The translations under genes were made by a program, and so were the position numbers. A stretch of DNA of 57,554 bases. Origin: Rhodospirillales bacterium. Lineage in GTDB: Bacteria > Pseudomonadota > Alphaproteobacteria > Rhodospirillales > JASLQF01. A model generated the notes under the pieces. The model made no database searches and was not told the origin of the DNA. It saw only the letters and a list, made by a program, of their open reading frames with translations. The stretch is taken from the NCBI GenBank assembly GCA_030744625.1, contig JASLQF010000030.1, positions 1 through 57,554 on the forward strand. Reading direction: 5' to 3'. Shown here piece by piece: positions 36,618 through 44,694 of the stretch; positions within the stretch are counted from its first letter, which is position 1; each line of letters begins with the position of its first letter.

Positions 36618-37529
36618 TCAGCTCCCCGACTGTGGATGGGCGCGGGCCTGGGACGCGACGGTAAGGTAAATGCCCGAAAAGATCAGCACCGCGCCGGCGA
36701 CATGGTACGGACGGATGACTTCGCCCAAGAACGTTATGGCCATCGCCGCGATGAACACGGGCATGAGATGCAGGAACAATCCGGCCTTGTTGGCGCCGAC
36801 CTCGGACACCGCCTGGTTCCAGAAGGTGTAGGCGCCGATCGAGGCGAACAGCGCCACGGCCACGATGGCGCCGACGTTGGTGGCGTTGATGTCGAAGCCG
36901 CCCTGGCGCGACCATTCCCACGCGTAAAAAGGCAGCAGCACGGGCACGGCGATCACCGTCATGGCGCCGAGCAGAAGCATGGGCGATATCTCGGCGGGAA
37001 ATATCCGCAGCAGCACGGAATACAGAGCCCAGGCCGCCACCGCGAGCAGCATCCATATATCCCCAACCGTGAATGCCAGCGCCGCCAGCGCCGCCGCGTC
37101 GGCCTTGACCAGCACCGTCACGACGCCGACCAGGGACATGGTGATTCCGCAGGCTTGGCGCGTCGTTAAGCGTTCTCGGAAAAAGAGGAAGGCGAAAATC
37201 GCGATACCGACCGGTGTAGTGGCGTGCAACAGTCCGGCGTTGATCGCCGTAGTCGTGTTGAGGGCGATATAGGCACCGCCTTGAAAGATCACCGCGCCGA
37301 GCACCGACAGGCCGAAAACAATCCGGATATGCCGGCGAATAAGCGCCCGTTGCGCCCACAAATCGCGGCCCACGAACGGCAACAACATGACCGCGACCAC
37401 CACCCAGCGCCAGAAGTTCAGGGTGATCGGCGGAATGTCCTGGTGAATGGCGCGGACGACGATTAAATGCCCGGCCCAGAAAAGGGAACACAAAGTGAGA
37501 AGGACATAGGGAGGGATCGGAATGCGCAT
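36618..37529 (-). CDS. EamA/DMT-superfamily transporter, second cluster copy B
   Basis: A 303-aa transporter with about ten membrane helices and two EamA halves, including AIHQDIPPITLNFWRWVVVA and GAYIALNTTTAINAGLLHAT. The motif FLGEVIRPYHVAGAVLIFSG closes the protein. It is closely related to copy A at 34975-35907, so the two arose by duplication and are now separated by a hypothetical gene and an EamA remnant. It lies 40 bases downstream of cckA's end on the same strand, with no obvious terminator in between. Substrate unknown. Confidence 0.86.
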   Translation of the reverse strand: MRIPIPPYVLLTLCSLFWAGHLIVVRAIHQDIPPITLNFWRWVVVAVMLLPFVGRDLWAQRALIRRHIRIVFGLSVLGAVIFQGGAYIALNTTTAINAGLLHATTPVGIAIFAFLFFRERLTTRQACGITMSLVGVVTVLVKADAAALAALAFTVGDIWMLLAVAAWALYSVLLRIFPAEISPMLLLGAMTVIAVPVLLPFYAWEWSRQGGFDINATNVGAIVAVALFASIGAYTFWNQAVSEVGANKAGLFLHLMPVFIAAMAITFLGEVIRPYHVAGAVLIFSGIYLTVASQARAHPQSGS

Positions 37530-37569
37530 GATTCTACTGGGAGGCCCCGGGAACGGCGCGCCGGCTGAC

Positions 37570-40125
37570 TCAAGCCCCCATGACTTCCTTCACCGCGCCC
37601 GCCAACTCCTTCAGGCTGAAAGGCTTGGGAAGGAAGCGAATGGACGGGTCCCGCTCGATCCGCCCGCCGGCCACGTCTTCGGCGTAGCCTGATATGAGTA
37701 TGAACTTGAGGTGCGGCATCTCCTGGCGCACCAACTGCATCAAGGTGTGGCCGTCCATCCCCGGCATCACCACGTCGCTGATGATGAGATCGATTTCCTC
37801 GGAAGTGCTGTTGATGAGGTCGAGAGCATTCTCCCCGTTGTCGGCCTCCAACACCTGGTATCCCTTGTTGCGCAACGCCCTCGCCCCAAACATGCGAACG
37901 GCGTCCTCGTCCTCGACGAGAAGCACGGTCCCCGTTCCGGTGAGGTCGGGTTCGGCTACGGGCTCGTCGAGGGCCACGGGTCCCTGGGCGGGCGCGGCCA
38001 GGGATGAAGCCGGGTCCAAAACTGCCGACGTTTCCCCGCCGATCGCCTTGGCCTCGGCGGGGCTGTACTCGGGAAGGTATATGCTGAACGCCGTTCCCTG
38101 GCCGGGGGCGCTGTCGACGAAGACGAAACCGTCGGTCTGGCGAATAATTCCGTAGACCGTTGACAAGCCGAGGCCGGTTCCGGCCCCCACCTCCTTGGTG
38201 GAGAAAAAGGGCTCGAAGATGCGCCCGATGTTTTCCTTGGGGATGCCGACGCCGGTGTCTCCCACCTCGATGAGCACGTATTGACCGGCGGGCACCAATT
38301 CGGCGCCCCGTTCCAAGGGCTCCTCGAAGGCCACCCGGGAGATGCGGATGGAAAGCGTGCCGCCTCCCGGCATGGCGTCGCGGGCGTTGACCGCGAGATT
38401 GACGATGACCTGGTCGAACTGCCCCGGATCGACCCGCACCATGCCGAGATCGCGGGCTTGCTCCATGACCAGCTCGATGTTCTCTCCGATCAGGCGCCGC
38501 AGCAGGTTGGACATGTGGGAGAGCGCCTCGGTGGTATCGAGAAGCACCGGTTTCAAGGTCTGCTTGCGCGAGAAGGCCAGGAGTTGACGGACCAGGTTGG
38601 TGGCACGGTTGGCGTTCTGCTGAATCTGCATGATATCGGCGAACGACGGGTCTCCAGGGCCGTGGCGCTCTAGCAGAAGGTCACTAAAACCGATCATGGC
38701 CGTCAAAAGATTGTTGAAATCGTGGGCAACACCGCCCGCCAACTGACCGACCGCCTGCATCTTCTGGGATTGGGCGAACTGCGTCTCCAGGTGCTTCTTC
38801 TCGGTGGTATCGATGAAGTGAAGGATGAGTCCCGAAACGTCACCGTCATCATCCTCCACGCGACTGGCATAGAGCGAAGCGGCCAGTTCGCGGCCTCCGA
38901 TTCCCGGCAGGCGCACGTCCAGGTGTGCCGCCCGGCTAGCGCCCAGAACAACCTTCGACAACTGCGCCGCCGCGTCGGCACGATCCTCCAGGCTGATACG
39001 GTCCGCCAGGGGGAGCCCGACCACCGCGTCCCGATGCAGGCCGAGAAGTTTGAGAAAGGCGCGGTTGCAATCGCCGATGGCCCCATCGAGGTCGAGGAGA
39101 ACGATGCCAACGGGGGCTTCGTCATAGAGCCAGTGCAGGCGGCGTTCCAATCCGTGTCCGCTCTCCGCGCCGTCAAGCGACGAAACATTGCGCAGGACGA
39201 CCGAGCGGCTGCGCAGATACTCTCCATTCGCATCAGTGACCTCGGATTGCACGAGGAAGGCACGAAAGGTTTCGCCGCCACGCCCGCGCAAAACAATTTC
39301 TCCGCCGGGCTCGGGCGTTTCCCCGGCGAATTCCGGTGCCTCCCGCCGATCCTCCCCGTCAACCACGAATTCAGCAAATCGCGCACCCCTCGCGCCACCG
39401 TCCTGACCGGAGAGTTCCAACCACTCGGTCAGCGTCCGGTTTACGAAAAGAATCCTGCCGTCCTGGTCGGCAGAGAAGAATCCGACCGGCAAGTGGTCGA
39501 GAAAATCGGCCAGCATACTTTCCTCGTACCGCTGGACGGCCTCCAGTTCGCGGCGCGCCGTGACATCCTCGGCGCGCCACAGCACGTGACCGCCACTGTC
39601 GGGAATGGGAAATGTCGAAAGGCGGCACCATTCGACCACATCCTTGCCGGCGCTGATGGCTACCTCGACATGATCGGGAATTCCGGAAAGGGCGTTTGAC
39701 CGAACCCGGGCAAAATCTTGAGTCGAGTCCTCATCCTTGAGGATGGCGGCGACGGCATCCAGATCGACGGCTAGCGCGAACAAGCGATGGAACGCGGAAT
39801 TGGCATAGACGAAGGCGCCATCGGCGCCGGTGATCAGATGCGCCTCGGAACTCGCTTCCGCCGCTTCCAGCATGAGGCCAGCCAGAGGATCGCGTCGCGC
39901 CGCGCGACCCAGTGTCCAGGCGCACCCGGAAATCGCCGCCACGGCCAGCCCACCGAAGACCGCCGACAAGGCGCCGAGCACCGCGCCGCCGCCGAGAAAT
40001 TCGGAAAATGCCCACGACAGACCCGCCGCCGCGACGCACAGGGCGCTTGCCGCGCCCCAGGACCCTGGCCGCTTCCAGAGGGGCTCATCGTTCCGGGTCC
40101 CGCGTTCATTCACCCTGCAGTTCAC
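37570..40125 (-). CDS. cckA: Hybrid sensor histidine kinase CckA
   Basis: An 851-aa hybrid kinase that in alphaproteobacteria feeds phosphate through ChpT to the cell-cycle regulator CtrA. Two N-terminal hydrophobic helices (about residues 25-75) anchor it, followed by PAS-like sensor domains. The HisKA domain carries AGGVAHDFNNLLTAMIGFSD with the phosphorylated His. The HATPase domain has NLAVNARDAMPGGG and GTGLGLSTVYGI, and the C-terminal receiver domain (VLLVEDEDAVRMFGARALRN) has the phospho-accepting Asp in LIISDVVMPGMDG. The start is a GTG at 40125 overlapping the end of flhB by 20 bases; a GTG at 40113 is an alternative with an AAAGG site. It is the last gene of the flgB operon. Confidence 0.93.
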   Translation of the reverse strand: MNCRVNERGTRNDEPLWKRPGSWGAASALCVAAAGLSWAFSEFLGGGAVLGALSAVFGGLAVAAISGCAWTLGRAARRDPLAGLMLEAAEASSEAHLITGADGAFVYANSAFHRLFALAVDLDAVAAILKDEDSTQDFARVRSNALSGIPDHVEVAISAGKDVVEWCRLSTFPIPDSGGHVLWRAEDVTARRELEAVQRYEESMLADFLDHLPVGFFSADQDGRILFVNRTLTEWLELSGQDGGARGARFAEFVVDGEDRREAPEFAGETPEPGGEIVLRGRGGETFRAFLVQSEVTDANGEYLRSRSVVLRNVSSLDGAESGHGLERRLHWLYDEAPVGIVLLDLDGAIGDCNRAFLKLLGLHRDAVVGLPLADRISLEDRADAAAQLSKVVLGASRAAHLDVRLPGIGGRELAASLYASRVEDDDGDVSGLILHFIDTTEKKHLETQFAQSQKMQAVGQLAGGVAHDFNNLLTAMIGFSDLLLERHGPGDPSFADIMQIQQNANRATNLVRQLLAFSRKQTLKPVLLDTTEALSHMSNLLRRLIGENIELVMEQARDLGMVRVDPGQFDQVIVNLAVNARDAMPGGGTLSIRISRVAFEEPLERGAELVPAGQYVLIEVGDTGVGIPKENIGRIFEPFFSTKEVGAGTGLGLSTVYGIIRQTDGFVFVDSAPGQGTAFSIYLPEYSPAEAKAIGGETSAVLDPASSLAAPAQGPVALDEPVAEPDLTGTGTVLLVEDEDAVRMFGARALRNKGYQVLEADNGENALDLINSTSEEIDLIISDVVMPGMDGHTLMQLVRQEMPHLKFILISGYAEDVAGGRIERDPSIRFLPKPFSLKELAGAVKEVMGA

Positions 40126-41179
40126 CTTTCAGGCGCATGACGTAGCCGATTACCTCGGCCACGGCCATGTAATGCTCTTCGGGAATCTCCTCGTCAAGCT
40201 CGACCGCGGCATAGAGCGCCCGCGCCAGAGGCGGGTTTTCAACCACGGGCACATCGTTCGCCTCGGCCACTTCCCGGATTCGCAGAGCCAACGTATCGAT
40301 GCCCTTGGCGACCATCTTGGGCGCCGGCATCACCTCGATCTTGTACTCGAGCGCCACGGCATAGTGGGTCGGATTGGTTATGACCACGTCGGCCTCGGGT
40401 ATGGCGGCCATCATGCGCCGTTGCGCCCGCTCCATGCGCAGCCGTCGGATGCGCGCCTTGATCTGCGGGTCGCCTTCGGATTGCTTCTGCTCGTCCTTCA
40501 CCTCCTGCTTGGTCATTCGCATTTCCTTCAGGTGCGCAAACTTTTGATAGAAGAGGTCGAGCACAGCGATCACCGTCATCACGGATACCGTGCCAACCAT
40601 GAGAAGGACGGCGAGTTCGTGCATGCGCTCAAGGCTCTGGACGAGATCCAAGCTGGGGATGATGGCAACATCGTCGAGGAGGGGGACAACTAGGAAAAGC
40701 CCCACCGCCGCGACCAGGGAAAGCTTGAAGATGCCTTTGGCAAACTCCAGGAGCGAGCGCATAGACACCATCTTCTTGACGCCCTTGATCGGCGACAGCT
40801 TGGTAATATCGAAATCGATCTTCTTGGGCGAGAACACCAGACCCGTCTGGCCGACGCTTGAAAAGATGGCGAGTATCACTAGAACACCGAAGAGCGGCCC
40901 CAAGATGATCAGCAATTCGAGAAATAGATTGCTGAACATCAAACGAAGGTGGGGAAAGTCGAAAGGGATGGCGTGGGGCGAACTGATGAACGGCACCAGG
41001 GTCACGCGAATATCTTTCATCATGGAGGGCGCCATCATGAACAGAAAAATCGCGCTGCCCAGGAGAATGAGCCAGCTCTTGATCTCCTGGGACATGGCGA
41101 GCTGGCCCTTCTCGCGAGCCTTGGCGAGTTTCTTTGGTGTCGGTTCTTCTGTTTTAGATGAGTCGTCTTCTTCCGCCAT
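40106..41179 (-). CDS. flhB: Flagellar export switch protein FlhB
   Basis: A 357-aa inner-membrane component of the flagellar type III export apparatus. Four hydrophobic helices occupy about residues 35-215. The cytoplasmic domain contains the autocleavage motif NPTH at residues 269-272 (ITNPTHYAVALEYK), at the same place as in enteric FlhB. Cleavage switches export from hook to filament substrates. ATG 41179; 10 bases after fliR. The stand-alone FlhX at 43649 resembles its cleaved C-terminal domain. Confidence 0.96.
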   Translation of the reverse strand: MAEEDDSSKTEEPTPKKLAKAREKGQLAMSQEIKSWLILLGSAIFLFMMAPSMMKDIRVTLVPFISSPHAIPFDFPHLRLMFSNLFLELLIILGPLFGVLVILAIFSSVGQTGLVFSPKKIDFDITKLSPIKGVKKMVSMRSLLEFAKGIFKLSLVAAVGLFLVVPLLDDVAIIPSLDLVQSLERMHELAVLLMVGTVSVMTVIAVLDLFYQKFAHLKEMRMTKQEVKDEQKQSEGDPQIKARIRRLRMERAQRRMMAAIPEADVVITNPTHYAVALEYKIEVMPAPKMVAKGIDTLALRIREVAEANDVPVVENPPLARALYAAVELDEEIPEEHYMAVAEVIGYVMRLKGELQGE

Positions 41180-41189
41180 CGGGCACCTA

Positions 41190-41951
41190 TCAGGGGGCTA
41201 GGAAAACTTCGTAGCCTTCCTCGAAGCGCGACAGGAACACCAGCATCATGGTGGACAGGGTGAGCGTGAACACCGAGATCTGGATCGCGATCTGAACAGG
41301 CAGGCCGATGAAGAACACCTGCATCGCCGGCATCAGGCGCGAAAGCAAGCCGAGGCCGAGGTAATAAACGAAGCCGGTGATGATGAGAGGCGACGCAAGC
41401 TGTACTCCGAGAGCGAAGCTATCCATGACCCGCCGCCCGATCACTTCGACGATATTGCCGAAAGCCAGCGCCTGACCGGGCACGAAAAGCGTGTAGCTGT
41501 CGATCACGGCCGCCAACATCAGATGATGCATGTCGGTGATAAACACCAGGAGAATACCCATTGTGCTGAGAAACCCGGAGATCAGGGAACTCTGCTGCTG
41601 GGCAATGGGGTCCTGAATGAAGGCGTTGGCCATGGACGATACGTAGGAAATGATCGTGCCCGCGGTCTGCAGGGCTCCCATGAGGATGAGGGCCAGAGTT
41701 CCTAGGAAGACGCCGATTATTATTTCGCCGGCCAGCAACACGCCGAGCCCCACCGCGGTGGACGGCAAGCCGGGCAACTTCTGGGCGAGAACGGGCCCCA
41801 GGACGAAACTGATGGCCAGGGCGATGACCAAACGGGCGCGCACGTTCACGTAAGGAGCGCTGAATCCAGGCATCACCGTTATCGCCGCGCCCACCCTGGA
41901 GAAGATCAAGAGGAACCCGAAAATATTGAGGGTAAGGAGTTCCTTCAGCAT
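41190..41951 (-). CDS. fliR: Flagellar export gate protein FliR
   Basis: A 253-aa membrane protein with about six hydrophobic segments, part of the FliPQR export gate. Recognisable parts are the N-terminal FGFLLIFSRVGAAITVMPGF, PYVNVRARLVIALAISFV and the C-terminal LSTMMLVFLSRFEEGYEVFL. It starts at 41951, 6 bases after the fliQ stop, and ends 10 bases before flhB, the usual fliQ-fliR-flhB order. Confidence 0.95.
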   Translation of the reverse strand: MLKELLTLNIFGFLLIFSRVGAAITVMPGFSAPYVNVRARLVIALAISFVLGPVLAQKLPGLPSTAVGLGVLLAGEIIIGVFLGTLALILMGALQTAGTIISYVSSMANAFIQDPIAQQQSSLISGFLSTMGILLVFITDMHHLMLAAVIDSYTLFVPGQALAFGNIVEVIGRRVMDSFALGVQLASPLIITGFVYYLGLGLLSRLMPAMQVFFIGLPVQIAIQISVFTLTLSTMMLVFLSRFEEGYEVFLAP

Positions 41952-41957
41952 GGCCGG

Positions 41958-42224
41958 TCAACCGAGGGCGCTGATGCGATCGAACAGCTGGCGGCCGAAT
42001 TCGATCACTTGGGTCATCATGTACGGCAGGAAGACAATGATGGAGACGAAGATGACGATGATTTTTGGCACGAAGGTCAGCGTCATTTCCTGAATCGAGG
42101 TCAAGGCCTGAAAGAGAGCGATGGTCAGGCCGATGAGCAAGCCCGACATCATGATGGGACCCGCCACCTTCAAAACGATGAAGAGCGCCTGGGCGCCGAC
42201 CTCAATGACGGCGACCTCGTTCAC
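41958..42224 (-). CDS. fliQ: Flagellar export gate protein FliQ
   Basis: An 88-aa protein with two long hydrophobic helices (ALFIVLKVAGPIMMSGLLIG and KIIVIFVSIIVFLPYMMTQV) separated by a short hydrophilic turn with EMTLTFVPK. This is the standard FliQ layout and length. It lies 10 bases after fliE and 6 bases before fliR. It packs with FliP and FliR in the export gate. Confidence 0.95.
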   Translation of the reverse strand: MNEVAVIEVGAQALFIVLKVAGPIMMSGLLIGLTIALFQALTSIQEMTLTFVPKIIVIFVSIIVFLPYMMTQVIEFGRQLFDRISALG

Positions 42225-42234
42225 GGCCCCAACC

Positions 42235-42552
42235 CTAAATCGGCATTCGGATGATTTCCTTGTAGGCTTCGAGGACCTTGTCGCGCACGGCCACGACGGT
42301 CTGCAGGGTGATCTCGGCCTCGGCGACCGCCGTCACCACCTTGTTGAGGTCGCCCTGGCCGGTGATGGCGGAAAGCGATTTGCGTTCGCCCTCCTGGCCG
42401 GTTTCGATGGCCCCGTCGATGGCGCCCTTGACCAGGTTGGCGAACTCTTCCCGGGGCCGGGGCGCTTGGCTGTCGAGGCCCGGGACCTCTCCCTTCGCGG
42501 CCCGTGAATAAGCCGCCGCGACCGCGGCGATGCCTTGCGCGGGGTTTGCCAT
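42235..42552 (-). CDS. fliE: Flagellar hook-basal body protein FliE
   Basis: A 105-aa protein linking the MS ring to the rod. The helical C-terminus with AEAEITLQTVVAVRDKVLEA and YKEIIRMPI is the FliE signature, resembling rod-protein ends. The N-terminal half is Ala/Gly/Arg rich. It lies 62 bases downstream of flgC and 10 bases upstream of fliQ. Length and order in flgB-flgC-fliE are as expected. Confidence 0.94.
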   Translation of the reverse strand: MANPAQGIAAVAAAYSRAAKGEVPGLDSQAPRPREEFANLVKGAIDGAIETGQEGERKSLSAITGQGDLNKVVTAVAEAEITLQTVVAVRDKVLEAYKEIIRMPI

Positions 42553-42614
42553 TTAACTGTTCTCCTCTCGCACCTTGTCGAACCGCGGTATCGCCGACCC
42601 GCCCCGAACCTCCC

Positions 42615-43028
42615 CTAACGGAGGATGTCGATCGCACTCTGCAACATACCCTTCGAGGCCTTGATCACACTGAGGTTGGCCTCGTAGGACCGTTGTGCTT
42701 CGCGCATATCCATCATTTCGACGAGCGTATTGATATTGGGGGTGAGCACGTAGCCGTTCTCGTCGGCGGCCGGGTGGTTGGGATCGAATTTTTTTTGGAA
42801 ATCCGATTTATCGGTCGTAATCTTATCGATGCGCACCGTATCGACGCCGGCGCTGCGGTCGAGTTCGTTCTTGAAGGTGACGACCTTGCGCCTGTATGGC
42901 GATTGGCTCGGGTCCTGCGGCAACGAATCGGCATTGGCGATATTTTGGGATATCACCCGCAGACGCGTACCCTGCGCCTTCATGCCAGCCGCCGATATAC
43001 TCATCGACTTGAAAAGATCGTCTGCCAT
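42615..43028 (-). CDS. flgC: Flagellar proximal rod protein FlgC
   Basis: A 137-aa rod protein. The N-terminus has MKAQGTRLRVISQNIANADS, the conserved rod motif, and the C-terminus ends with MRE-A-QRSYEANLSVIKASK before MLQSAIDILR. The middle includes YVLTPNINTLVEMMDM. It is exported through the apparatus encoded beside it. It starts 18 bases after the flgB stop. Confidence 0.95.
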   Translation of the reverse strand: MADDLFKSMSISAAGMKAQGTRLRVISQNIANADSLPQDPSQSPYRRKVVTFKNELDRSAGVDTVRIDKITTDKSDFQKKFDPNHPAADENGYVLTPNINTLVEMMDMREAQRSYEANLSVIKASKGMLQSAIDILR

Positions 43029-43046
43029 GAATTCCTCTCCCTAACC

Positions 43047-43454
43047 CTAACGGCCCTTGCCGATGGCCGTTCGGAACATGGCCAGATGCTTCCTGTAGAG
43101 TTCGGTGGTTAGCTGGTGGTTCAACCCGGTCTCGCCGAGCTTCACCATCTGCTCCTCGAGAATGACCGAGTTGTCGTCCGGGGACGTCTCATAAGGCTTC
43201 TTCTCCTCTGCCACTCTGAAGTCGCGGACGCTCCTGACCTGACCGCTCAAGTGATCGCTCCGGGTTCGCGCCATGGTGACCCGGCCGGTTTCCCGGCCGA
43301 GCTGTTTCTTGAAGCTGAAGGCCTTGATATCCTTGGCCCGATAGCCCGGCGAATCGGAATTGGCGATGTTCTGGGAGATCACTTCCTGGCGCTGGGCGAG
43401 CCAGGCAACGCGCTTTTTCATCGCTCCGAACAACGTAATCTTGTCAAAATCCAT
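43047..43454 (-). CDS. flgB: Flagellar proximal rod protein FlgB
   Basis: A 135-aa rod protein, first gene of a seven-gene operon ending with cckA. It contains MKKRVAWLAQRQEVISQNIA then NSDSPGYRAKD, the FlgB rod motif, and a C-terminal MVKLGETGLNHQLTTELYRK. ATG 43454 is preceded by GGGAGG at a workable spacing. A GTG at 43463 is also in frame but too close to that site. The upstream divergent region carries CtrA boxes. Confidence 0.94.
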   Translation of the reverse strand: MDFDKITLFGAMKKRVAWLAQRQEVISQNIANSDSPGYRAKDIKAFSFKKQLGRETGRVTMARTRSDHLSGQVRSVRDFRVAEEKKPYETSPDDNSVILEEQMVKLGETGLNHQLTTELYRKHLAMFRTAIGKGR

Positions 43455-43516
43455 GGCGGCCACTACCTCCCGCGCCGACGCTATCGAAGAACCTGGCGGA
43501 TACTACGATCACCGAA

Positions 43517-43531
43517 TTAAGAAAGCGTAAA
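43517..43531 (+). promoter_or_regulatory. Second, weaker CtrA-like box
   Basis: TTAA-GAAAGCG-TAAA at 43517-43531 has one half-site off the TTAA-N7-TTAA consensus. It is 63 bases upstream of the flgB ATG. Together with the perfect box 45 bases further upstream it suggests paired CtrA binding. Only sequence similarity supports it. Confidence 0.35.
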
Positions 43532-43576
43532 AAGTCGAAGCCGGCGCGTCCGTGGAGAGCGACGGCGGAATCCGGG

Positions 43577-43591
43577 TTAAAGAATTCTTAA
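43577..43591 (-). promoter_or_regulatory. CtrA box in the flgB/flhX divergent region
   Basis: Read on the minus strand, TTAA-GAATTCT-TTAAC (43591-43576) is a full match to the CtrA consensus TTAA-N7-TTAAC. It lies about 120 bases upstream of flgB and 58 bases upstream of flhX, so it could serve either direction. I could not place a convincing -10 hexamer with it. Binding is inferred from consensus. Confidence 0.6.
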
Positions 43592-43648
43592 GCTTGTCGA
43601 GCGACAATCGCAGCCGAGGCTTGGGATGGTTGCGAGTGGAACTTCCTC

Positions 43649-44002
43649 TTGTCCGAATCGAACGGCGATTCCAAAAAACCCGGCGGCCGCGGCAAGAGCA
43701 GGAAGTCACCCCTCGCCGTTGCTCTCAATTACGAGCCGGACACCGATAAAGCACCCAAGGTCATTGCCAAGGGCAAGGACGCCATCGCCGAGCAAATCCT
43801 CCAGATCGCCTTCGCCCTCGACATCAAGGTACGCGAAGACGCCGAACTGGCCGAAATTTTGAATCTCATAGACGTAGACAGCGAAATTCCCCTCGAGGCC
43901 TTCGCCGCCGTCGCCGAGATTCTCGCCTACGTTTACCGCGCCAACGCCACCATGCCGCCCCTCGCCGGAGGGACGGCACCGACCGAGGAGCCCACACCAT
44001 GA
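43649..44002 (+). CDS. flhX: FlhX: stand-alone FlhB C-terminal domain protein
   Basis: A 117-aa protein matching only the cytoplasmic, post-cleavage part of FlhB/YscU proteins. After a short Lys/Gly/Ser lead it reads SPLAVALNYEPDTDKAPKVI, where full FlhB has NPTHYAVALEYK, so it lacks NPTH. The end LNLIDVDSEIPLEAFAAVAE parallels ELDEEIPEEHYMAVAEV of FlhB. FlhX in epsilonproteobacteria can replace the cleaved C-terminal domain; a similar role here is inference. The start is a TTG at 43649, as no ATG fits. Its stop overlaps the next ATG (ATGA). Confidence 0.85.
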   Translation: MSESNGDSKKPGGRGKSRKSPLAVALNYEPDTDKAPKVIAKGKDAIAEQILQIAFALDIKVREDAELAEILNLIDVDSEIPLEAFAAVAEILAYVYRANATMPPLAGGTAPTEEPTP

Positions 44003-44340
44003 GCGGCCGAACAGCGACTGGCGATCCCCCCCGCGATATCCACGAGGAGACCCGCAAAGTGGCCAGTCTGATCAACGCGGCAAGCGGATTGCTGGCCGAA
44101 GGTAAGATGGTAGATCTGGCGGGCTTGCAGCGCAATGTCGACACCCTATGTCAAGCGCTGCGGCAAGTGCCGCCGAAGGAAGGCCAGGCGGCCCGGGAAA
44201 CAATCGCTTCCCTTCTCGATGGTCTCGACACCCTGGCCGAAGCGTTGACCGCCCAGTACCAGGATATCACCTGCCGGTTGGAAGGCGCCGTCCGACGGCA
44301 AGCGGCGGCGGCATACGACAGGTCAAGGGACGACGCTTGA
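43999..44340 (+). CDS. Flagellar-operon helical protein, function unknown
   Basis: A 113-aa, almost fully helical soluble protein (ETRKVASLINAASGLLAEGK; ETIASLLDGLDTLAEALTAQ) without signal peptide. Its ATG overlaps the flhX stop, and it is followed by fliO 30 bases later, so it belongs to the same operon. Size and helical content resemble export chaperones such as FlgN or FliT, but I see no sequence proof. Confidence 0.6.
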   Translation: MSGRTATGDPPRDIHEETRKVASLINAASGLLAEGKMVDLAGLQRNVDTLCQALRQVPPKEGQAARETIASLLDGLDTLAEALTAQYQDITCRLEGAVRRQAAAAYDRSRDDA

Positions 44341-44370
44341 TGTCAGCGCCAACCCGTTAGTGCATCCGCC

Positions 44371-44694
44371 ATGGAATTTGAAGGCTACTTCCGCTTTTTC
44401 CTGGCCCTGGTATTCGTCCTGGCTCTTATCGGGGTGCTTGCCGCCCTGGCGCGGCGCTATGGCCTGGGCTACCGCACCGCGCCAAGAAGAGGCAAGGGAC
44501 GCCGCCTCTCCATCGTCGAAGCGATTCCCCTCGACGCCAAGCGGCGTCTCGTGCTGCTCCAGCGCGACACCACGGAACACTTGGTCCTGTTGGGGGGCGG
44601 TTCCGACCTCCTGATCGAAAGCGGCACCGCGCCGCCCCCGGAAGGAGGCTTCGCCGGCGCCCTGAAAAACATCTCCACGGAAGAAAATTCGTGA
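44371..44694 (+). CDS. fliO: Flagellar biosynthesis protein FliO
   Basis: A 107-aa protein with one N-terminal membrane helix (FRFFLALVFVLALIGVLAAL) followed by a basic, cytoplasmic region (RRGKGRRLSIVEAIPLDAKR) and RLVLLQRDTTEHLVLLGGGS, the usual FliO core. FliO assists assembly of the FliP ring. Its stop overlaps the fliP GTG start (GTGA), the canonical fliO-fliP order. Confidence 0.9.
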   Translation: MEFEGYFRFFLALVFVLALIGVLAALARRYGLGYRTAPRRGKGRRLSIVEAIPLDAKRRLVLLQRDTTEHLVLLGGGSDLLIESGTAPPPEGGFAGALKNISTEENS

